NCBI GenBank assembly: GCA_002005505.1
Contig: KV908684.1
Location: forward strand, 55,001 to 116,379
Length of the DNA stretch: 61,379 nucleotides
Direction of reading: 5' to 3'
Source: Botryococcus braunii
Lineage: Eukaryota; Chlorophyta; Trebouxiophyceae
Shown here piece by piece: positions 14,915 to 27,146 of the stretch (its first letter is position 1; the number at the start of each line of letters is the position of its first letter). The notes below the pieces were generated by a model, which did no database searches, was not told the DNA's origin, and worked only from the letters and a program-made list of their open reading frames with translations. The translations under genes and the position numbers were made by a program.

Positions 14915-16949
14915 AAACAGACAGTGCGCCATCTACACCAACTAGATCCAGCCGAAAAGGAGCATCTGGACTTGACTGGACCCAGCACAGCTCCTCTGCA
15001 CAACTCGAGTAGACTACTCAACCAGGTTGAATCACGAACATAGATGATAATCACGAACACATATATCCTTTTAGAACGGAGCCCATAAGCAGGCTGCCCA
15101 CAAAATCCACAGAGCCCCCTCCACATTATGAAATTGTCAAGGGTCCAAAACCCCGGACCATGAAAGAACACAACGGTATCTTTCAAGCTGTCGCTGCTGA
15201 GGTGGTTAATTTCCCAATGCCGATACCAGAGTACCCAATAAAGGCAGGGGAGACGGAAAACACCACATAGCTCTGAGCCGCCTTGGAGCCTTCCTAGGCC
15301 TAGAAATCCCCAGCCACTGAGGACAGGATGTCTCGCACATACTAATACACAACACGAACCTGACGACTGAAAATAGCAGTGGAACCCACAGGGCACCTTT
15401 TAAAAGATGCATAAAAAGGCCAGCGGTCCAAAACTCGCTGGGGGTTGGAAAATAACGCGGAAGAAGACTGTCCACTTGAACGGTTTAGAATGGAAGAATC
15501 CTCCTTATATGGGACAGGTCTGAACGACAGAGACTCACCACACGGCCAGCTCTGTCACTCAGAAATCTGCGTAGATAATGATGAGAGTTATTCTCGTTGT
15601 CCACCAGACGATTGAGACACACCACACGCTAGCCGGGTCACATTGAGGAAAGCTCAAAGCTCAAAACTTCCACGTGCACGCCACCAAGTGATGCCTGTCA
15701 CGTGAGGGACCTACAGACAGTCGTAAACATCCCTTGTTTTTTGGGTCCCAACTTCTTTGGAAAAAAGATACATACAATCAGGGGAACAGACACTTCCAGA
15801 GCGGCACACGCAAGCAAGTATCGTCACTTTTGTCTAGTTAATCAACAACTGCCATCAACCCCTCAAAGCTGCCACATGGGATGCCGGCTATTGGCAACTC
15901 CAGTAAGGTCACATTTCAGCTCGAAATTCACCACGTTCGGGACAATCCCGACTCGAAAGTAACGACATTTGTGCCAAAAAGCTACACAGACTCCACCTCA
16001 TTGGAGTTCCAAATGCTACACAAACTGTGCAAGGAAAAAAGTGAACAGCACACATGTGATCAACAGCACCGCAGGACATCAATGTCAACCCAGCCGGAGG
16101 TGACAGTTTGCCAGATCTCCCAGGAACGGGATCTGCCCCGACAGATCTGAACTACTGAGGGAAGGCAGTCATCCGCAGGGGAAGACTTTCGACTTAATCG
16201 CGAGCCAACGGCCCCCCCCCCCCCCCTTTTATTTCCCTCTGTCTTGTCCAGCCAATATGGTCTTAACGTCGTCAAAACGCAACATGGTGCTCAGGACTTG
16301 GGAACATCACACCACCCGCCGAACGCCGTCCTGATACTATTTGAAAGCCTCCATAGAAAAGAACTTGGCCAGGCAGCCTTTATGATGGAAGCTCCAGCCC
16401 TCCAGCAAAAAGAGCAACCAGAACAAATACAACACCAAGAACAAAGAAGAAAGAACAAGCAGGAGGAATTAGGGCTGGCAGGAAGAAGGCCCTTGAAGGC
16501 TTGGGACATTCCAAGCAATCACAGGGACCTTCTTCTAAACGTTCCCCACCCCCCCCCCCCCGCCCCCAGAATTTATGTCCCCCTCTGCCATACCACCGCC
16601 ATGCTGCTGTGAAGCAGTGGTCCTGCTTATTCATCCACTTTGGCAACACGGCTTGCACTTCCTTCTACCGTACTTTGAGCAAGAGGAGCTTGCGTGCTCA
16701 CAATCATGCCTAACAATTAATCTATGGGCCGAGTCCGGGTACCCTGACCGGTCCACAGAGTTTCTAGAGCACTCCAAACTTCCTCTTCGAATCATCAAGT
16801 AGCTCAACAAGAAAACGAGCCAGAATTCTTGCTCACAAGCACAGCGAAAAGATTACTTCACAGCTTGCACAAGCAGCGCTACTCCGGACTTCCCACGTGA
16901 ATGTGCCATACTGTCGCAGGACGTCAAGGCCCACAGGACTTCAAGGGCC

Positions 16950-17078
16950 ATACTTCATAAGGGGTCCGTATCTTGATAAGGGGTCCATATCTTCATAAGG
17001 GGTCCGTATCTGTTCATGAGGGGTCCGTATTAACAGATAAGGGTTCCGTATCTTCATAAGGGATCCGCATCCCGAATG
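16950..17078. repeat. About 27 bp minisatellite (ATAAGGGGTCCGTATCTT units)
   Basis: Five imperfect copies of CATAAGGGGTCCGTATCTT with variants (CATGAGGGG, GATAAGGGTTC). No gene context. Confidence 0.9.
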
Positions 17079-18302
17079 TTCCCTCCCTAGCACTGCAACC
17101 GCCCAAGGCATGTACACGCTGCCTGAACTCCTTTCCAACCGTTTGACAGGCTTTCGCGTCCAGGTCCAGCGGATTGAATGTACAAGTCACTCAGGCAATG
17201 CCCCGAGCCAAAAGAAGAAGGGCGCTCTCTCAGGAAGGCTATTAACACGCAAGTAAGCCAGCCACCATGTGTGCCGACTCCCCTCCGAAAAAAATTGCGG
17301 AATGGTGCAGCTGTCCTCCCAACATGTATGCTGGTCAAAACACCCCATAGGCTCAGCCACCATGCATGCTAGTCGAACATCCAACCGGGTTCAACACTAC
17401 GTGTTTAGTCACATACTTGTAGTAGCCAAGTACAGTCAGGGCACCCCAGCGGGCGGGAAACTTGCAAGTTCTCTTCAAAGTTCTCAGGGGGCCGGAGCAC
17501 CAGCCCCATCTCTTTCGAGCCACGCACCAACCAGGCCCATGCTTCGCAACACGGCCAGCCAAACAACTATCAACACGGGTTGAAAAAATCGACGACTGTT
17601 GTCCATCGAAGAACTTTGTGACAGAGGGCATGGAGAGGTGCACAAAACTCACTGCCAGTGCGCAGTGAGCACAGCAACTCACCCCAGCCCCCACTGCAGT
17701 GGCAGCCAAAGCGGGCAAGCGTCCACCAGTGCAAGCCCCCAAATTTGACAGCAGACATGCCCTTAACAGTCAGCTGATGCAGGGCTCCGATGCACAGAAG
17801 CAGAACCCAATCCAAAGCACGGAAGCAGCAACCGTTCCAGTGCCATTCCAGTGCACCAAGCACAACCCCCATTCCAATGCACGAGAGCAGAACCCATTCC
17901 AATGCATATTCCCTTCCATTCCAATGCAAAATTGAAGTCTGCGTCCCAGCAGAGAATTGGGGGAGGGGGGGAATCCGGGGTTGTAGGAGTCCGCAGCTCA
18001 AGCACAGGTTTTCAAATCTGTGGCTCTTCGAAAATGACGCTGGCTTGCCAATTCCCTAACAACCACACTGTGGGGGTCCCAAGCTCCTCCAACCCTTCCC
18101 TCTTTCCGCTTCTCCGAATGACGCTTCCGCACATGCCTCCGCGTCCATGCGCCACAACGCAACCGCAACAGCACCGCCTCTGTTAAGAGGGGCTCGCAAC
18201 AGCAATTGCAGCCGCAACCGCACTGCCCCTCTGAAGAGGGACCCGCAACCGCAGCCGTACAGCCTGTGTGTTCGCTGAGAGGAACGACAGAGAAGGACGG
18301 GG

Positions 18303-21300
18303 TCAGCTAGAGCACAGGTCCGTGGTACTGGTCTCCGAGTTGGGTACCGCAACCGTACAGCCTTCCACTTGGCAGGAGCGCAGGGTGATGAGGCGGCGCA
18401 GCAGGTTGATGACGTCAGCAATGCCGGGACGCTGATCTGGTTCCCTCCGCCAGCATTGCTGCATCATGTTGATGTAAGCCTCCGCACCCCGGAAAGTGCC
18501 CCCCGGCAGCTTCTCGAGCTCCTTTGGCAGCTCCGGGCGCTTGTCCGATGCTGTCATTGCCACCACAATCTGCCCCATAGCCACATCAAGCTCAGGCAGG
18601 ACAAAAATGGCCAGCCCCTTTTCCGATGCTGGTCATTGTCTGAGATTACGCTTGTCCGATGCTGTCATTGCCCAAGATTAATTCCTTTCGAATTAATCAC
18701 ATGCAGGACAATGCCCCAAACAAGTTTTGGGCCACTGCCCTCTCGTGTTTTTCATATAGTGAAGCGCCCCCCCCCCCCCGGGGGGGCCCCGCGGGGCTTG
18801 GGGACAGATGCGCTCAGCAATCTGGCCCACAGACCCATCAAGCTCAGGCAGGACAAATGACACAAATTGGGATTTTTCCCCGCTCTCTTGTTACTGCACT
18901 CTCTGAAGCTTATTCCTCCCCACCCCTCAGCGGGGGGGGGGGGGGGTGCGGGTCCTGCGTACAGCAGCACGTGACCATGACACATAACTCATTGCCCTGA
19001 GACCAGGAGCAGCTGCAGCGAGAGGAAAGACTGAGCAGAAGCAGTAAGGCTGGCTATCGATACCCTTTGCCCCAGCATTGACTCCAATAAACGAAGGATT
19101 GGCCGCCGGCACTTTAGAGAACGGGATTCCTTCGTTTATTGGAGTCAATTCTGGGGCAAAGTGCCGGCACCTTCATGGACTGGCGGTGCGGCGTACATCA
19201 TAAATGATATTGACTTTCATTGACCGATCATTTCGTACACAAACTCGTGACTTTGTTAAAGCAAAGGAACACAAACTCGCTGAATGTGGAAGCGATGGAA
19301 GAACAGTGATCCATCTTAGAGCCTGGAGCCGCCCTTACAGTGCCGCATGTCAGCTGCAAGCTGCGATGAACGTAGTTTTTTTTCCCCTCTTCTTTTTTTT
19401 AAAGGCTGTATTCCTCTTTAGGGTTGCAAAGCTGCCTGACTCTCTGAGAAGTGGAACTGGAAAGGGCCAAATTGTTTGCAATAGTAAGTGAAGCATATCC
19501 TATCCTATCCTATCCTAAGGGCCAACATATTTAAAAGGCCAGCATGCTCATAAGGGAGGGAGTCGGAACATGCCTGGAAAGGGTTGAGATCTCCCCACGG
19601 CTGCGTCCACGTCAGCACCTCATACATAATCATGCCAAACGCAAAGACATCCGATGCCTTTGTGTGTTTCTCCCCCATTGTCACCTGGACGCCCCCGTGA
19701 CCCCATGTGACCCCGTGTGACCTCCTACAAGAGACTGAATCATGCAGTAACCTAGCAGTTCAAGCCCCATAATCCCCCTGAAGCCTCTGCAAATCCCTCA
19801 CCAAAGCCCATGCTCATCCTGCAACTGTCCATTTCAGCTTCAAGGGTGACTTGCCCTGCTGGTGAGCGCTCCCTAAAGAAGTCAACAATGCATGCACAGC
19901 CTCGGCCAAACCAGTTTCATAAGAGCGGCCAGTAACTCCTGTTAGTGATGCGGTTGCCTTTACTACAAGGGGCTTCCATAGTCCCGTCTGCAAGTTTCTT
20001 GGACCTCCCGGGCTCCTTATTACTTAGAAGCAGTAAGCTTCAGGGGGTTTCCACATTCGGTCGCAAGCCATAAACATCTAATAATTGCCATCAATACATT
20101 AAAATTGCCATGAATCTCTAATTATTGCCATCAATCTCTTATAATTGCTCTTATAACTGCGAGATCCACATTCAGTCGCAAGATGCCACCTGGCACCCGG
20201 AAAGCAAGCAAACCCAGGCAGCAGCTGTGAAAGCCACGGACACAAAGGGGCAAGTACCTCTGGGGCAAGAAAGCGGGAATTGTCGGGAGTGCTCGAACAG
20301 AGCATGGAGGGACACTCTGTGCCTTCCCTCAGAGCCATCTGAAAGCCGGACACCTTGCAGTGGTACTCTTTGCCCACCAGAATGCAAGCTGTCCTCAGAT
20401 CCCGGTGCAGGATTGCAGGCCATTGGGTGTGCAAGTGCAGCAGCGCCTGTACCGCATCCCCCTCCATCAGTACACTCCATGCTAGTATAATCACAATCAA
20501 ATCCAAAGCATTCGAGAAATTACAACCAGATTTAGCCATGCACTGGTATGGCCCATGCAGACCCAGGACCCGCTTGTCCACTCCGATGGCCTCTTTTCAT
20601 GCCAACATTGGTCCTTCTTGCCCAAAAGTGGACCTTACTGCGTTGCAGGCGTATCATGCGGTATTGGCTTGGAAGTCAAATTTCAAATTAATTAGCTCAT
20701 CAGTAGCTGTAGCACGTACAGGCGATATGTCTGGGTAGGAACCACAACAATCTAAAAGGAAACCAACTCAAAACGTCAACAGATTCTGCAGCCAAATGCT
20801 TTCGTGAGAGTCACAGTCACTCTCGTGAGAGTCACAGGTGTGCATTTGGCATGGTGCCAACCACTGAAACCCAAAAAAAGGAATCTGTCTAACCGCTCCA
20901 CACATTCTTTAGCCAGAAAGCGGGCAGGAACTTCCGACGAGGCGGTTCCAAGTTGGTGATGAAGTGAAAGGGGACACTTCGATCAAGCCCACGCATTACG
21001 CATAGGCCTGCTTCACGAGACTGCCTTTTACTTCATCGCTGTTAGAAATGCTGGAACCGCATGGTCCTAATTTGCACCTTTCTGATACAGTTCCGCATTG
21101 GCTTTGCAAACACTAACCATCATAACACAAGGAGGTCGCCATACACACCCCTCCTGACAGAAGCAGCAGCGACAAGAAGGGGCCAGACACTCAAACGGAG
21201 AAAAGTCGAATCCGGCTATAAATCTAAATTAAATTAAATTACAAAAAGGGGGTTTGATGTTGATGAGGCTTGTGGAAAACGGTCTTGGCCTGGGGAAGCT

Positions 21301-23268
21301 GCAGAAGGCCCTGCTTGAAAGCGAGGAGGCAATGGAGCAGAAGGCACACACCTTAGCAACATCAAGCAGCATGGTCAGGCGGCAATACCAGCTAAGAGAT
21401 GCGGCAAGTTCGGGATCAGACCGAGCCTTAGCTAAGAGATCTGCCAAATTTCCATTCTCACACCTTTCCGTCAAGACGCAGGGCGGGTCCAGACTTACTC
21501 CCAGGAAGATGAGTATGTTTGGGTGCCGCAGCATTGAATGTATTGCCACCTGCGCATGCCACAAGCCGCATCTCTCTCTGTCTGCAGGATCAAGATCATG
21601 CCAGAGGAGCTTGTAGGTTCAGGGAGCTTTGCGCAGCTTCTCCCAGCAAACAGTCTTTGCCTCTGTCCTCCAAGGGCAGCTCACTCATACTGGACAGGCA
21701 AATGCTGGATGTGCTTGTGTATTCTTTTAAATGTTGGTGGAAGCACTACGTAGGAGGATTCTCGATCTGTCCAGCCTGCAGCTCCAGAATAGACAGACAG
21801 GCAGACAGTAGAGGCTTTCCTGCGGTGGTACTGCTTAACTTGTATAAATTTATTATATTATATTCTTTATTATATTATATCTTGATGACATTCAAAAGAG
21901 GGAGGGGGGGGGGGTACGGATTGGACTGGTGCCGGTCCAACCGAAGACGCTGGTGTATGGTACCTTTCTGCCTAGCCTAAACAGTGCAAACAAAGTGTAA
22001 AAACGCCTCGAAAGATTTCTGAAGTCTTACCACTCGGCAATTCTCAACAACAAATACACGCCATTTGCAAAATTGACAGCTGCTGGAAATAGCCACAGAT
22101 TTATCTGGACTATAGTGCACAACAAAGTTTAACGTTGAAGGAAAAACGAGACGAGAGGAGTCTCTAAATCTGGCATCTGGTATTTAGGAGATGACCAAGC
22201 CTCCACACATTCCAAAAAAGGGTTTAACCCAGTAATGAGCCCTTTCATCATTTGCAAAGAGCGTGCTTATAATTACAGCCAGTTCCATGGATAATGACAC
22301 TTCTCCACCTTAAGCGATATCAGCCAATTTCAAGCCCACTCGGTGTGGCAGCTTACACAGAAGTAAGACACATACAACCACTTGTTAGGATACCCAGGGT
22401 GAAAGCATGGCTCTCCCAAAACACACGTCTTCTCAGCCACACACGGTTTAAAATGCTACTGCAACAAGGAGCGCACAACATATTGAAGTGCCACCTAGAC
22501 TGATCTGCCACCTAGAACAACAATAAGATAATTCTGTCGCCTCAGAAAGCTATAGCATATACTTCCACGTTTTATCTGTGTCATAAATTTTGGATGATAT
22601 AGACCAGTAGGGCTTATAATACTGCAAGTCGTTGTGATGCTCCCTCCCAACCACTGCTTCTAAAGGTTGACAACATTTGTCCGTCAAAGAATGCTTTGAA
22701 AAAGATTTTACTTCTTGATGCAACCAGGTAATGGCCTCCATGCGGCGTTCTGGCGTTTCTTTGCTCCACGTCCTGGATATATCGCATGCGTAGTCTCCCG
22801 AGTTGCTTTGCAGTGGAGTTAATTTACGTATAGCAACCTTGGTTCCCCGCCATCTGCCAAGATAAACGCTACTGTATCGCCCTTTTCGTACTTCTTTAGT
22901 GAATTTCTGTGGAACACACATACTGCCCCCATCAGCATAAGCGGCTCCCAGGCACCGTCACGATAGCGCTGTGGAGCAGCAAGTCACACTTCAAATCAAA
23001 CACAACTCATAAAGTCCAAGTAAGCGAAGCTTCTCACCAATTCGCTGTAAGGTAAAATCCAGGGGACTAAGAGCTGCAAAAATCGTCTCAAACCCTTGTC
23101 TTGCGAAACGGCTTTCACGTCAGCGTCTTCCAGTCCCAGACCCTTGAGGCACGATATCAAATTTGATGGATCATGACCATTTGAAGTGTAAGTAGGTGTT
23201 GTGCATTCCACGAGACTGGAGACGGGATCCGACACCTCCCGAGGTTGCCGCTCCGCACCCGAGAGCAT
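18303..23268 (-). CDS. TKL-family pseudokinase, 6 exons
   Basis: Exons on the minus strand: 23268-23038, 22906-22712, 21549-21352, 20446-20258, 19684-19574, 18569-18303; every exon is phase 0 and the product is 396 residues. Residues 1-77 have no domain I recognise. The kinase domain follows: KEVRKGRYSSVYLG (glycine loop with only one of three glycines), TKVAIRKL (beta-3 Lys replaced by Arg), HSMLRHPNILIFLGVSL, ILHRDLRTACILV (catalytic HRD Asp kept, the metal-binding Asn replaced by Cys), CKVSGFQMAL (SGF where active kinases have DFG), RFLAPEV, KASDVFAFGMIMYEVLT, and the C-lobe CWRREPDQRPGIADVINLL. Loss of the VAIK Lys, the Asn and the DFG Asp together predicts a catalytically dead scaffold or regulator, while the intact exons argue against random decay. 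Five junctions fit AG acceptors; the donor after 19574 is GC rather than GT. Its paralogue is the kinase at 39.6-46.0 kb. Confidence 0.85.
19066..19160. repeat. Foldback repeat (34 bp arms) inside the last intron of the pseudokinase gene
   Basis: CTTTGCCCCAGCATTGACTC and following (19066-19099) recurs as a near-exact reverse complement at 19127-19160 after a loop of about 27 bp; GCCGGCACTTT in the loop also has an inverted partner just after the right arm. It may be a tiny foldback element or a transcribed hairpin. Confidence 0.88.
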
Positions 23269-24180
23269 TCCGGCACAAAAATATTAATTAGAGAGAGCCC
23301 ATCATAAGAAAATCTAACATGGTCGAAACGCTGCAGGAGAACCAGAGAAGTTCCCCGCGCTCTCGTGTGAGCAGTACAATCTGAGCACTTGCCACGGTGC
23401 GAATTTCTTTTCCTAGGTGTTCTAATGGATCAGTGGCTGGAACTGATCATTACGATCAACGTTGAAAGAAATGACAACAGCACATTCACGACGAATCACA
23501 ATCGATTTACAGTTCCGGCAAAAGGGGTAAAACCACCCAGCACGAAAGGGGAACCTTGACAATCCCAGTCAGGTGCGTCGGAAAAGATATCGTGTGACGA
23601 CACTTCTCAAAATGTACCCTGCTGGAACATCGCTATTTCCTTTGTCTGGGTCAGCCAGTTATTCTAGCAAAGGCCTTTAGCCAAGATTCGATGGAAAGCG
23701 TAAACATGCGGATCTGCCGCGCGGTTCCTGGCGTGGAGATTTTGTTTCAGCCTCCCTTTGAAAGCCACGATAGCCATCCTAGAGATCTGTACTGCTGAGC
23801 GACGTACTTTATGGCAGAACTTCCGGTCAACCAACCCATTACGGTTCACGTGCAAAACAAGTGGAGGCACGTAGACGGTTTACGCCAACAGGATGGGGCA
23901 CAGTTCTTGCCCAAAGGTCCACCAAGGTCATGGAGGAAAGGAAACATTCGTATGTAGACGTCCAGAAGCGGCCCCCAGCCGAAGGGGCAACACGGCACAC
24001 TGGTCCTGCCTTCCGCGGCGGCAGCCGTCACTACCCCCCTGTCTCATGACGCCGCCAACGGCGCATGGTCCTGGTGTATAGGGCGTGCAGCTGTTATCCA
24101 CGCGGTGCTGATCCAGCCTGGTGGTTGCGCGCAATGTTGGATATCGCTCACCCAGAGGATACGAAGGGCTATAGCCTGTA

Positions 24181-24364
24181 GGTAAAATATATTGAGAAGG
24201 GATAAACTTACAAAGTGTAGACTAACCAAATCACACATGACATTTGTTAAGGACGTAGCCATCAAAATACAGAGCTAAATTGTCATAGCCATTTATAGCT
24301 ATCCTGGTCACATGCTGCAAGGAAAAGCATAGGGCCAATTTCTAAGCTCACTGACAAGAGTTCC

Positions 24365-24425
<61 letters not shown>

Positions 24426-24444
24426 TGTGTGTGTGTGTGTGTGT

Positions 24445-24515
<71 letters not shown>

Positions 24516-24682
24516 CCGTACAACTTAACACACTTTTAGTCTCTAGTTGACCAGTGAAACATATCCTAAACAGGAACCACATACCCTACACGCAGGTACG
24601 CTGAAGCCTCTTTTTCCCTATATCAACAGCCGGTGGCCTTAAAGTTTAATGGTAAGTTTATCCCTTCTCAATATATTTTACC
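24181..24682. repeat. 31 bp perfect inverted repeats bracketing about 440 bp with a (GT)n core (MITE-like)
   Basis: GGTAAAATATATTGAGAAGG and following (24181-24211) recurs as the exact reverse complement at 24652-24682. The interior is dominated by GT repeats (24369-24512) with CTGTGT interruptions. No clear target-site duplication flanks the arms, so a transposon origin is only suggested. Confidence 0.8.
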
Positions 24683-24770
24683 AATAGACACAAAAGGGGC
24701 CACGTCAACAACCGCCGGTGGCCTTGTAAGCCCTTTCATTTGAAACATTTGGGAAGTTGCATGCTGATGC

Positions 24771-25020
24771 GCTGTGTGTGTGTGGGTGTGTGTGTGCGTG
24801 TGTGCATGTGCGGGCGCGTGTGTGTGTGGGCGCGCGCGCGTGTATGTGTGCCTGTGTGTTTGTGTGTGTGTCTGTGTGTGTGTGGGTGGGTGGTGTGGGT
24901 GTGCGCGCGTGCATGTGCGTGTGTGTGTGTGTGTGTGCGCGCGCCCCCCCCCCCCCCAACTGTGTGCGCGAGTGTGGGCGAGTGGTGTGTTTTTTTTGGG
25001 GGGGGGGGGGGGGGAATGGG
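24771..25020. repeat. Interrupted (GT)n with CGCG inserts, then C-run and G-run
   Basis: GT-rich alternating purine-pyrimidine sequence with GCGCGCG blocks, followed by about 15 C and, 45 bp later, about 15 G. Confidence 0.9.
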
Positions 25021-25852
25021 AGGGTGCATGAGTGCTTGCTAAGGAGAGGGAGGGGTGGCAGTTTGGGGAAACAGAATCAGACCATTCTCGTACTTATCAA
25101 ACGCTTTTATGGCTCTGTTAGACTTACCTTCGCCTTTCTACTTCCTCTTCCTGATTAATCAAAAGACGTCCATGCGCCCAGAACAAGGCACGAGCATGTT
25201 AGTGACACTAAGGCACCCCAAAATGGTGCAGTCAAATTGCAACCTCTTATTGGCGTTAATGGCCTAGAGGTTTGACACATATGACACATCGTGAATGGCC
25301 AAAAAGACTGACACATCACATGACACATTATAGAACAAATGCGAATTGACCGGGTGCGTTCTAGCAGGGTACAGACATGGTTGCAGCCTGAAGGGCTTTC
25401 CAAAGCGGAACGATGAACCAATCCATGTTTTCAAAGGAGTCGGGATTAGAAGCAGGCAGGAGCTAGGCGTCTTTAAAATATAAAGACTTGGGGCTCCTCA
25501 TGCATGGAAGCAGCAGGATTACCTAATAACGTAGTAGTAATCGGCTCTTACTTTGACCTTTGCAAGCATAAGGGGATTGTCGAGAACCGGGGCATCATAT
25601 CCACAATAGCCGCTGCGATTTTTGTGTCATCATCCCAAATACAGCAACAGTACAACACAGCCACCAAGGGCCTCCGACACAGGCGTCCTGCGGGATACCA
25701 CAGGACGCAGGCTTCCGATCTCCCCAGCAACCACACGCTCCCCACTTCCCTTCCTCCTCTCATTGTCCCTCTGCCTTCCCTCCTCCAGTCGTCGCATTCC
25801 CGCCCCCCCCCCCCCCAAAAGGATATCCCTCCAGCGCACACGCCCTTGCCCG

Positions 25853-25853
<1 letters not shown>

Positions 25854-25932
<79 letters not shown>
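25854..25932. repeat. (GT)n microsatellite
   Basis: About 39 uninterrupted GT units, some 185 bp beyond the end of the methyltransferase gene. Confidence 0.97.
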
Positions 25933-25933
<1 letters not shown>

Positions 25934-26116
25934 ATCCTCCTCCCCCACCCTCTCTGCCTCACTCAACTCCATGACCCAAAAACTAAAAAAGAATAAAACA
26001 ACTTAATATTAATTAAAAAGCGTGGAATCGGCGCGGATGGGCGCCCCACAATAAGTCAGTCTTGCTCTTCTGCCCACGCCAGGCCGGGGTACACACACAT
26101 TCCTTTCTGCGCCCGG

Positions 26117-27061
26117 TCAATGGTTGGTGTGGCGCCCGTAAACGGCCCCCGGGATTCGGTTCTTTTCCTTGAGAGCCGCCACGTCATCTTCGGGGAAGCC
26201 CGTGCCCGTCACCTCGTTCCCCAGCGTCACCCAGTAGTTGTGCAGGTTGTTCTTGCGTCCAAATATCTCCAAATACCTCCCTGCCCCCCCCCCCCCCCCC
26301 CAAGCCACACCTTTCCATATATAAAGGTAAAAGTGAAATATAGACGTCTCCAATTGAGAGGAGGTACCGGAGGAAGACGCAAGGCTTGAGAGCAGGAGGA
26401 GGAGGAAGAGGAAGAGGAGGAGGAGGAGGTCGAACCAACCCGGCAAGGTCAGAGCACAAAGTGACATCACGACTTAGCTGGCAAGGCTATCTGTGCTGCT
26501 TCTTTCTCCCTTCCCCGCCTCCCTTTTTTCTCTCCCTCTCTCAGCTGTGCAAGGCAATCTGTGCTGCTTCTTCTTTCTTTCTTTCTTTCTTTCTTTTTGT
26601 TTTCTTCCCCCCCCCCTTTTTTTGGCGTATTTTTTCGTGTTTCTTTTCATAAAACATATGCAAGTCGTGCTCTTTTTCGAAGTCATGACACAGACTGCCT
26701 TATCACAGCTAAGCCTGAGCTTGTTTGTCAGCGTTCAAGCCGCACAAGCAGCTCCACAGATTTTTGACTGCAGCTACCAACAGCTTGGAGACCCTCGGCA
26801 CATGATCGAGGGCTTGTTTACGAAGCATGGGGCTGTTGAACTGGTGCTGTTTGGGTCTGTATGGGCTTGTGGGCTTGCAACACATCAAAGGCAAACAGGT
26901 GATAGCTTTTGCATAAAGTTGCCAGCTTGCGGGCCTTCTCAACAGTGCTCCCAAATAGGATGAATCTACATGACTGAAACAGCCAAACGCAAACACGATA
27001 GCCATATCTTTTCTAAATAGGACAAAAAACAGGAGCCTTAGTTTGCCCTCCCCCCCCCCCC

Positions 27062-27146
<85 letters not shown>

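Larger units (their letters stand above)
23269..26116. other. Intergenic between the methyltransferase and the pseudokinase genes
   Basis: No recognisable coding sequence. Both neighbouring genes are transcribed leftwards, so this stretch holds the promoter of the pseudokinase and the 3' end of the methyltransferase. It contains the inverted repeat pair at 24181/24652, GT arrays, a C-run/G-run pair (24943-24958 and 25000-25014), repeated TGACACAT motifs near 25270-25330, and a GT array at 25854-25932. Confidence 0.6.
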
